NCBI RefSeq assembly: GCF_017639205.1
Contig: NZ_CP071139.1
Coordinates: forward strand, 4,837,001 to 4,901,000
DNA: 64,000 bases
Source: Streptomyces nojiriensis
Lineage (GTDB): Bacteria; Actinomycetota; Actinomycetes; Streptomycetales; Streptomycetaceae
Direction: 5' to 3'
Part shown: in pieces, positions 58,458 through 64,000 of the stretch
How positions within the stretch are numbered: the first letter of the stretch is position 1
Layout: every line of letters starts with the position of its first letter
Translations under genes and position numbers: made by a program
Notes under the pieces: model-generated
Seen by the model: the letters and a program-made list of their open reading frames with translations, nothing else
Told to the model about the DNA's origin: nothing
Databases searched by the model: none

Positions 58458-59014
58458 CAGTTACCGCCCCCGCCCGCCTGGTCCAGCAGGTCCTTGATCG
58501 AGCCGATCTTCCCGCCGGAGGTCAGCTTGTCGCCCGTGTCCGACCAGGTCTGCTTCATGTCCTGCCGGCCCTTCTCGAAGGACTCCGCGCTGTAGTCCGG
58601 CTTGTAGACGTCCGCCCGCCAGATGTCGTCCCAGCTCTTCTGCTCGATCTCGTCCTCGCTCGCGTGCGGATTGCCGTACGCGGCGTTCGCGACGACCTTG
58701 AACGCGCCGTGCATGTACTGCTCTTCCTCCCACACCGTGCCCGCCGCGATCCCGAGGTTCCCGGCCAGGGTGCTGGCGTTCTGCACGAGACTGCGCACGC
58801 CCCACTCCCAGCGCTCGCAGAAGTCCTCGAAGTCGGTGGCCAGACCCATGTGCCCGGCCTCCATCCCCGTCATCGACAGATCGCTGAAACCGGCCCCCTG
58901 GGAGGCGCCGGCCGCATCCCCCGACTCGCGCAACTCGGCGATGGCCTTGCGCAGACCGTCCTGGATGTTCTTGACCGCGGCCGGGGAGACCTCCAGGTCC
59001 CCGTCGCCGGCCAT
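58457..59014 (-). CDS. Helical ESX/WXG-like partner of the RHS protein
   Basis: 185-aa protein, mostly alpha-helical, cysteine-free except ERW context (FCERW). Segment VSPAAVKNIQDGLRKAIAELRESGDAAGASQGAGFSDLSMTG and later WEWGVRSLVQNASTLAGNLGIAAGTVWEEEQYM look like the long helical hairpins of type-VII-associated chaperone/partner proteins. Its stop overlaps the RHS start (TGATG) and its start overlaps the SseB-like stop, so the three are tightly coupled and probably act together in toxin folding or export. Confidence 0.75.
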   Translation of the reverse strand: MAGDGDLEVSPAAVKNIQDGLRKAIAELRESGDAAGASQGAGFSDLSMTGMEAGHMGLATDFEDFCERWEWGVRSLVQNASTLAGNLGIAAGTVWEEEQYMHGAFKVVANAAYGNPHASEDEIEQKSWDDIWRADVYKPDYSAESFEKGRQDMKQTWSDTGDKLTSGGKIGSIKDLLDQAGGGGN

Positions 59015-59433
59015 CAGACGGCGTCCGCACGGTCGGCGCCGGCATCCACGGCGTACGCGTCCGCAACGATGCCCACGACCGGCGGGAACAGCATCGAAGC
59101 GTCCTCGTCCGCCACATCGACCGCCACACCGGTCGGACCGTCGACCGTGGGGATCACCGCGTCGACGAGACGGGCACCGAGGATCGACAGGTACTCCCAC
59201 TCACGGGCCCCGGTCCCGGCCCCGGCCCCGCGCGACTGCGCGAAACGGGCCAGCGCCCCCTCGTCCGTGAAGGCGTAGATCCAGCGGACCCCGCCCTGCC
59301 ACCCCGTCATCAACCCGCCGTCATCGCCCTCCGACAGCGGCACGAGCAGCGGAGTACGGCGGAATTCGCCCAGCAAACGACCTGAATGCCCGGACCCGCC
59401 CCGCATGGCGGCTATCTCCTCAGGCAGTCCCAT
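59014..59433 (-). CDS. SseB-like protein
   Basis: 139-aa protein with the SseB N-terminal fold: LLGEFRRTPLLVPLSEGDDGGLMTGWQGGVRWIYAFTDEGALARFAQ. In Streptomyces SseB-like proteins often accompany T7SS/ESX and RHS loci. First gene of the toxin operon; stop overlaps the next start as TGATG. Confidence 0.82.
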   Translation of the reverse strand: MGLPEEIAAMRGGSGHSGRLLGEFRRTPLLVPLSEGDDGGLMTGWQGGVRWIYAFTDEGALARFAQSRGAGAGTGAREWEYLSILGARLVDAVIPTVDGPTGVAVDVADEDASMLFPPVVGIVADAYAVDAGADRADAV

Positions 59434-59756
59434 CACACGCCCCGTTCCCGGGAGCAGTCGACAGCCCCCGTTCGCACACGTTACGCAAATGAGCGGCGGC
59501 CGAGCAGCATTGCCCCTCGCGCCGCAAGGCCCTGTGCCGGGCCTCGCGGCGCTCGGCCGGCCGGATCGCGGGCGCAACTGAACCGAGTATTCCGATGGTT
59601 GGGGCGGGCGGCGCCGAACACCGGCACACCGGCGGCCACGGCAAGGGCCGAGCGGCCCGGACATGACGCGGGCCCAGGTCGTCGACCTGGGCCTGCGTTC
59701 GAGCCTCCTGCCTCGCTCGGTCAGAACGCCCGTGACGTCCTCGCCGGAGAACCGCC
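59434..59756. other. Intergenic: promoter region of the toxin operon and hairpin copy B
   Basis: 323 bp without a gene. It must hold the promoter for the SseB-RHS operon (minus strand); no clear -10/-35 seen. The only distinct structure is the hairpin at 59667-59697. Confidence 0.6.
59667..59697 (-). terminator. Hairpin after the JmjC-type gene (element copy B)
   Basis: GGCCCAGGTC (59671-59680) pairs with GACCTGGGCC (59684-59693), 3-base loop; the stem extends by G-U and three more pairs. Minus-strand context GAACGCAGGCCCAGGTC matches copy A (GAACGAAGGCCCAGGTC) at 52597-52635. It follows the oxygenase stop (59757) by about 60 bp. Confidence 0.78.
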
Positions 59757-60701
59757 CTACGCGGCAGACGCGGGGCCGGTGTCGGGGAGCCCGAGCCGGA
59801 ACCTGCCGAACTGCGCGCCGTCCCGGCCGGCGAAGAACCGCTGCAGCAGGTCCTCCTCCGCGAGCGCCCCGTCCAGCCGCTCCCGCACCTTCCGCAGCAC
59901 CTCCTGCGGGCCATCCGGATTCCCGAAGCGCAACAACTCGGCACACATCGCCTCGTCCTCACGGAGCTGGTCCAGCAGCCAACGCGCCAGGTCCAGACCG
60001 GTGGTGCAGGGGATCGAGCCGGTGATGTGCAGGGAGGGGCCCTCCTCGGTCACCGGGTCGTGCCAGAAGCCCCGCGGGAGGAAGAGCACGTCGCCGGGTG
60101 AGAGCACCAGGTCGTCGATGACCTCGGCGGGCGGCGTGCCCATGGCCGAGTCCGCCGGGTGCATGGAGAACTCGTTGCGCCCGAAGATGCGCCACCGCTT
60201 CCTGCCCTGGAGCTGGATGACGAACACGTCGTGGTCGTCCCAGTGGGTGTTGAAGCTGCCGGTGGGCGCCCAGGAGGCGTAGAGGTTGAACTCGAAGTCG
60301 CTGAGCAGCCTGCGCTCGAACGCCTCGGACAGCTGCGAGACCCCGGGGTGGATTTCGTCGAGGTATCGCATCGAGAGCGTGTGGCCCTCGCGGAGCGCCG
60401 CGCGCAGCTTCACCGGGTCGATGCGGACGCGCCGGCGGCCGCGCCGGACGGTACGCGCCTCCATGTAGGCGGCCTCGGCCAGCTGCTTGCCGTCCCGCGA
60501 CAAGCGCATCTGGGGGGACCTGAGCGGATGCGTCTCCAGGATCTCGTTCAGGTCGTCCCAGCCGAAGACGTCCCTGATCTTTTCCGCGGCCGCGGGGAAC
60601 ACGCGGTGTTCGCGGTGGTAGACCTGCGGCAGGAAGTCGTCGGCCATCACTGTGGAGATGACGTCTTCCATCGCGCCCGAGAGGTCTCTCGTGTATTCCA
60701 T
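59757..60701 (-). CDS. JmjC/cupin-4 Fe(II)/2-oxoglutarate oxygenase
   Basis: 314-aa non-haem iron oxygenase of the JmjC/cupin-4 (ribosomal-oxygenase-like, YcfD/MINA53) type. The metal triad is visible: His153 and Asp155 in NTHWDDHDVFVIQLQGRKRW and His214 in LPRGFWHDP. An N-terminal helical part and a C-terminal winged-helix-like region (LDLARWLLDQLREDEAMCAELL) match the family. Family members hydroxylate Arg or His side chains in proteins. GGAGGAA precedes the ATG at 60701. Transcribed divergently from the small peptide gene at 61158 and thus a candidate peptide hydroxylase. Confidence 0.9.
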   Translation of the reverse strand: MEYTRDLSGAMEDVISTVMADDFLPQVYHREHRVFPAAAEKIRDVFGWDDLNEILETHPLRSPQMRLSRDGKQLAEAAYMEARTVRRGRRRVRIDPVKLRAALREGHTLSMRYLDEIHPGVSQLSEAFERRLLSDFEFNLYASWAPTGSFNTHWDDHDVFVIQLQGRKRWRIFGRNEFSMHPADSAMGTPPAEVIDDLVLSPGDVLFLPRGFWHDPVTEEGPSLHITGSIPCTTGLDLARWLLDQLREDEAMCAELLRFGNPDGPQEVLRKVRERLDGALAEEDLLQRFFAGRDGAQFGRFRLGLPDTGPASAA

Positions 60702-61157
60702 GATTCCTCCGTGATTCACCATCGGTGACCGGCCCGCCGGTTGCGGTACGCGCCGCCGCGGGAAAAGGACGCGACACCGTGCGTCCCCGTTCAAACAACC
60801 CGGACGGATCGCAGGAGAGTGAGCCTCTCTCGGCCGCTTCAGCCGTACAAGAGGTGAAGGCGCTCATGAAGTGACATTGCAGGAGGCTGAACTGCGACTG
60901 CAGCTTCTCCAGTCGCCCGGCACCGAGTTCTGATGGGGGATGTCCAGTTTGGCGGCATCCGTTCCCTTCAGGATCCTGCAACGCCACATGATGTCCCATT
61001 GCCCTCGTTGTCGTGCCGTCGTTCCTGCGGCAATTCTTGTGTCAGCAAGCAGGCAGGTGCCTCGGAGCCGCCGGGAAAAACCTCCCGGCAAATTCCGGCC
61101 CGCTCCTGCCGATTCATAAGGACAGGGGAGTTCGCTCCCCTCGCGAAAGGAATGGTC
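60702..61157. other. Divergent promoter region of the peptide locus
   Basis: 456 bp between the JmjC-type and peptide genes, A/T-richer near 61060-61150. No ORF here is convincing; a 20-codon frame from GTG 60872 (VTLQEAELRLQLLQSPGTEF) has helical codon use but no ribosome-binding site. Must contain promoters for both directions. Confidence 0.55.
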
Positions 61158-61283
61158 ATGGACTCTCAGGACACGAAGAACATCGAGCTCGTCGAGGAGA
61201 AGTCGGTGCTCGAGGACATCGAGATGCTGGCTTGGCCGCGCAACCTGGCCGTTGTTCCGGCGGACGTCCTCGACCTGGTCTGA
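61158..61283 (+). CDS. Putative RiPP precursor peptide
   Basis: 41-aa peptide, no Cys, acidic N-terminal part (MDSQDTKNIELVEEKSVLEDIE) and a C-terminal part containing Trp, two Pro, Asn and three Asp (MLAWPRNLAVVPADVLDLV). GAAAGGA at 61145-61151 gives normal spacing to the ATG at 61158; an ATG two codons earlier is less likely. Leader-like first half and distinct hydrophobic tail, short length, and following oxygenase and peptidase-like genes are the layout of a ribosomally made, post-translationally modified peptide. It matches no precursor family I know. Confidence 0.7.
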   Translation: MDSQDTKNIELVEEKSVLEDIEMLAWPRNLAVVPADVLDLV

Positions 61284-61381
61284 TCCAGGGGCGAGGGGCG
61301 GGCCGGCGAGCCGATCAGGCCGCCGGCCCGCCCCGCTCCCGAAGCGTGACATCGCGACGGCATCGCACAAGGACATCTCCC

Positions 61382-62104
61382 ATGAAGATCACCATTAGAA
61401 CTCCGCACCTCACAGTGGTGGATGACTTCCTCGGCGAGGCCGAATTCGCATCGCTGGCGACTTCACTGCAGTTCCTGTCCTATCGCCCGATGCATTCCAA
61501 GGAATGGGTCAAGGCGTACGGGCTCTCATCGGCTCCGGTCCTGCAGAGCGAGCTGGCCACCCGCGGACGGGTGGACTCCACTCCTCCGGGGATGAGTCGG
61601 GTGGGAGAGCTCGTCGAACGTATCGCCCGGCCCGACGGAGCGCTGCAGGACAGCTACCCGCAGGGAATCACCGGCCAGGGGTCCACCGTCACCGGCCGCA
61701 CCGTGCTGTCGGGGGTAGGAGCGGCTCTGAACTGGCACAACGACGCAGAGAGCCTGCTGGGTGCCTATGTCTTCTACGGGCATCCGCGATGGGGTTCCTC
61801 GTGGGGCGGCGAGCTGCTGGTCCTCGCCGAGGACGAAGCGGGCGGCCGGGACGGGACCGGGGACCGCGATGGCCGGCCCCCGGAGGTCAACGGCGATCTG
61901 GGGCCCGACTTCATGCTCGACGTGCGTGCCGAGCAGTACAGGAACGACATCGGGCACGGCATCTTCGTCTCTGCCCGCCCCAACCGCCTGGTCCTGCTCA
62001 CCTCCCGGGTCCACCACCGGGTCGCACCGGTGACGCCCAGCGCGGGAGACCAGCCCAGGACGGCTGTCGTCGGCTTCTTCGTATCGGACGCGGGCCTCTC
62101 CTGA
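61382..62104 (+). CDS. Fe(II)/2-oxoglutarate-dependent oxygenase (2OG-FeII_Oxy type)
   Basis: 240-aa prolyl-hydroxylase-like oxygenase. Iron ligands His119/Asp121 in LNWHNDAES and distal His211 or His212 in SRVHHRVAPV, with 2OG-binding Arg226 (GDQPRTAVVGFF). AYVFYGHPRWGSSWGGELLVL is the typical strand between them. AAGGA lies 8 bases before the ATG. 98 bp after the peptide gene, same strand; most likely hydroxylates residues of the peptide. Not homologous in detail to the JmjC enzyme across the divergent promoter, so the locus has two unrelated oxygenases. Confidence 0.9.
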   Translation: MKITIRTPHLTVVDDFLGEAEFASLATSLQFLSYRPMHSKEWVKAYGLSSAPVLQSELATRGRVDSTPPGMSRVGELVERIARPDGALQDSYPQGITGQGSTVTGRTVLSGVGAALNWHNDAESLLGAYVFYGHPRWGSSWGGELLVLAEDEAGGRDGTGDRDGRPPEVNGDLGPDFMLDVRAEQYRNDIGHGIFVSARPNRLVLLTSRVHHRVAPVTPSAGDQPRTAVVGFFVSDAGLS

Positions 62105-62151
62105 GGAGCTCCGCCACTTCGTCCCCACTCCCAGCTCGGATTCGTGATTCA

Positions 62152-63459
62152 GTGACACCGCAAGCGATGATTCAGGACGCGCTCGACCAGGCGATCGTGG
62201 AGGCAGGTACCAGCGGAAACATCGTGGTGCTCCTCGTCGACAAGGGACGCGAAACCCTGGTCGAATGGGGACCGGGACATGCCGGTGTCGCACCGGCGGA
62301 GCAGTATTACCAGCTGGGCTCGATCTCGAAGTTCATCACCGCGGCAGCGTGTCTCGTCCTGGACGGGCAGGGATATCTGAGTCTGGACGAGCCGATGCGG
62401 TTCGTCGACCACCTGATTCCCCGATATCTGGGGCACCGGGTTGCCCTCACGCCCCGCCAGGTCCTCCATCACATTACGGGCCTCAACGTACGCAGTGTTC
62501 CCGGATACGCGCGCGATGAGACGGTTCCGACCCTGGCCGAGATCATCGCCGGTAAGGGCCGGTCGCCGGCGCTCGCCTTCACCGGGATTCCGACGGGCCG
62601 TGTCGCCTACTGCAGCGGCGCCTTCGCGCTCCTCCAGGCCCAGCTCGGGCAGGGAGGCGACCTCGCCGGACTCCTCCCGGATGCGATCCGCGAGATTTCC
62701 CCCGGTGCGGCCCTGCTGGCCGATTCGCTCGAAGGACCGGTGAACCCGTCTCTGGCAAAGGGTTTCATCCATCCGGCGATACCCGTGCCGCAGGGCTCGC
62801 TCCACTACCCCGAGACATGCGCGGGCGGTCTCTGGGCACGTCCGCGGGACCTCATGACGGTACTCGTCGACATCGCGGACCACCTGCGCGGTGAGAGCGG
62901 CAGCGGAACGGTGGGCAGCCGGATCCGCGGGCACCTGCTTTCCCGCCACCTCCATCCGAAGATGGCGATGTCCGCCCTGGTCGACGAGGACGGGGAAGGA
63001 CGGACGTACTACCACCACCAAGGGGCCAGCGCCGGATTCACCACCGAGTTCGCGAGCTACCCCCAGGAGGACGTGCACATCGTCGCCATGGCAACGGCCG
63101 CGGTCACTCCGCCGGAGCTGCGCACGGTCGTCAAGCAGGCGCTCGCCGCCACGTCGGTGGGCACCCCGGCAGCACCCGCGGGGGGTGTGCTGCCGTCGGA
63201 GAGCGCGACGCCGGTGGACAGCCGGACCGAGGACACCGGGAGCTATGCCGGCGACTCCCTCGGAGCCGAGGTCGTGGCGGACGTCGCCACGGTGCGCACG
63301 CAGAGCGGGTTCGAGCTGGAGCTGCGCAGGACGGCCGCCCATGTCTATGCGGTACCCGGAGAGCCGTACCCCAGATGTGTGATCGACGGAGACCGGATGC
63401 GGTTCAGCGACGGCTCCCGCCTGTACAGGCTCAGCCGCTCCTCGACCTCCGGATCCTGA
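62152..63459 (+). CDS. Serine beta-lactamase-fold hydrolase (class C-like)
   Basis: 435-aa protein of the beta-lactamase/DD-peptidase/esterase superfamily. Catalytic SxxK is Ser57-Ile-Ser-Lys60 (QLGSISKF); the Tyr motif is YCS (Tyr153) rather than YxN, and the KTG box reads HQG (HHQGASAGF). A C-terminal extension of about 110 residues follows (LGAEVVADVATVRTQSGFELELRR), as in D-aminopeptidase/esterase-type members. No signal peptide, so it is probably a cytosolic peptidase/esterase or transferase acting on the peptide, not antibiotic resistance. GTG start at 62152 (weak ribosome-binding site); ATG 62167 possible. Confidence 0.9.
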   Translation: MTPQAMIQDALDQAIVEAGTSGNIVVLLVDKGRETLVEWGPGHAGVAPAEQYYQLGSISKFITAAACLVLDGQGYLSLDEPMRFVDHLIPRYLGHRVALTPRQVLHHITGLNVRSVPGYARDETVPTLAEIIAGKGRSPALAFTGIPTGRVAYCSGAFALLQAQLGQGGDLAGLLPDAIREISPGAALLADSLEGPVNPSLAKGFIHPAIPVPQGSLHYPETCAGGLWARPRDLMTVLVDIADHLRGESGSGTVGSRIRGHLLSRHLHPKMAMSALVDEDGEGRTYYHHQGASAGFTTEFASYPQEDVHIVAMATAAVTPPELRTVVKQALAATSVGTPAAPAGGVLPSESATPVDSRTEDTGSYAGDSLGAEVVADVATVRTQSGFELELRRTAAHVYAVPGEPYPRCVIDGDRMRFSDGSRLYRLSRSSTSGS

Positions 63460-63468
63460 GAAAGGTCG

Positions 63469-64000
63469 GTGACTTCGGTGCCGGAACTCCTTGTCCTGAC
63501 CAGAATCCAGGGCGGCTGGGACCTCTTCCAGACCAGCTACGTCGAGGCTGCCCGGACGTTGAGGAGAAACCCCGGACGGCTCGCGGACCTCTGGGCCGAA
63601 CGCCGTCGTGCGGTGGCGCTGCACCCGCTCTCCGATGACCTGCGGGAGCTCTACGGCGCCCAGATCGACCGGAGCCGTGCCGCCATGGCAAGGCTGGCTC
63701 CCCCTCTGCTGCAGAGGTACGCCGATCAGGCCGTGCCGCTGATCGAGCATTCCTGGCTGCGGAGCATTCCCCTGCGGAGCAGCGCGGTCGAGGCGGCCCG
63801 GGTCGTGCTGAAGGAGCTCTCGCTCCCTGACGGGGAAGCACTGGCCACGGTCAGCAGCCCACCGGGCGGCGGTCCGGCCGGCCGGACCGCCAAGACGGCC
63901 ACCGGCTTTCGCATCCTGGCCACCGACGACGGCACCACGTCGTCCCTCGCGGTGCTCCTCCACGAGCTGGGGCACTTCCTCTACGAGGCCGATCCCGGGC
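63469..64000 (+). CDS. HELGH metallopeptidase-like protein (3' end outside window)
   Basis: Open frame to the window edge, about 177 codons seen. VTSVPELLVLTRIQGGWDLFQTSYVEAARTLRRN continues as a helical domain with many Arg/Leu, then SLAVLLHELGHFLYEADPG, a zinc-metallopeptidase HExxH motif. Starts 10 bp after the beta-lactamase-like stop; GTG 63469 or 63478 (VPELL), with GAAAGG nearby. Family not certain (possibly a toxin-/RiPP-associated HExxH protein). Together with the peptide, a leader peptidase or a peptide-modifying role is plausible. Confidence 0.75.
   Translation, partial: MTSVPELLVLTRIQGGWDLFQTSYVEAARTLRRNPGRLADLWAERRRAVALHPLSDDLRELYGAQIDRSRAAMARLAPPLLQRYADQAVPLIEHSWLRSIPLRSSAVEAARVVLKELSLPDGEALATVSSPPGGGPAGRTAKTATGFRILATDDGTTSSLAVLLHELGHFLYEADPG

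Noticed and set aside
53835-58595. 1586-codon plus-strand frame opposite the RHS gene
   Set aside because: Mirror frame of a very GC-rich coding region; Val/Arg/Gly/Asp-rich text with no domain, while the minus strand has clear RHS repeats.
52597-59697. Integrative element with att sites around the toxin operon
   Set aside because: The paired elements are hairpins of terminator type and no integrase or tRNA is nearby; kept only as a lower-confidence observation.
60872-60934. Second small peptide gene upstream of the precursor
   Set aside because: A 20-codon GTG frame without ribosome-binding site; not enough support.

Overview
The window is high-GC actinobacterial chromosome, almost certainly Streptomyces: extreme GC in third codon positions, many GTG starts, families typical of the genus (SpoIIE-type phosphatase with its own anti-sigma-like kinase domain, SARP/AfsR-like regulator, RidA, FUSC, CbtAB, DUF1772, PaaX-like) and two ParB-binding parS-type sites. 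parS sites cluster around oriC in Streptomyces, so the left part is probably oriC-proximal core chromosome. I see no rRNA, tRNA, IS element, prophage or CRISPR array.

Layout. 1-5 kb: AI-2E-family permease (cut by the left edge), PAS/GAF/SpoIIE regulator, aspS with a strong terminator. 5-9 kb: vWA protein with internal repeats, then a Tat-exported PhoX-type phosphatase behind a PHO box; its 3' end carries a 38-bp perfect palindrome containing a consensus parS. 9-19 kb: orphan sensor kinase plus lipoprotein, FUSC transporter, Rrf2 regulator with a palindromic operator, RidA, small membrane and secreted proteins, a sortase-fold protein lacking catalytic residues, and a cobalamin-riboswitch-controlled cobalt transporter CbtBA. 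19-28 kb: uricase, class III aminotransferase, PaaX-like/GNAT pair, alpha/beta hydrolase (frameshifted), and a large SARP-like regulator. 28-42 kb: cold-shock protein, PP2C phosphatase, BBE-type flavoprotein, ClC and K+ channels, MarR/MFS and MarR/NmrA modules, and a galactose-oxidase-like copper oxidase. 42-48.5 kb: AraC/VOC module with duplicated control sites, a decayed patch, an alpha/beta hydrolase/TetR pair, CAP-domain protein, and flavin monooxygenase/TetR pair.

48.9-52.5 kb is a persulfide/sulfide module on the minus strand: CstR-like repressor, two rhodaneses, a TauE exporter and a persulfide-dioxygenase/rhodanese fusion, with three matching operator palindromes.

52.6-59.7 kb is a polymorphic-toxin locus on the minus strand: SseB-like protein, a helical partner, a 1541-residue RHS protein with a type-VII-like N-terminus and a variable C-terminal tip, an unrecognised probable immunity protein and a DUF4291 protein. 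Two related terminator-like hairpins bracket it.

59.8-64 kb (right edge) looks like an undescribed ribosomally synthesised peptide (RiPP-like) locus: a 41-codon peptide gene, an Fe(II)/2-oxoglutarate oxygenase, a serine beta-lactamase-fold hydrolase and an HELGH metallopeptidase-like protein (cut by the edge) on the plus strand, with a JmjC/cupin oxygenase transcribed divergently. This is the most novel-looking part of the window.

Three genes (23525-24572, 43924-44525, 50602-50992) each need a single-base shift to read through, all in C/G-rich runs or repeats; either real mutations or residual sequencing errors.
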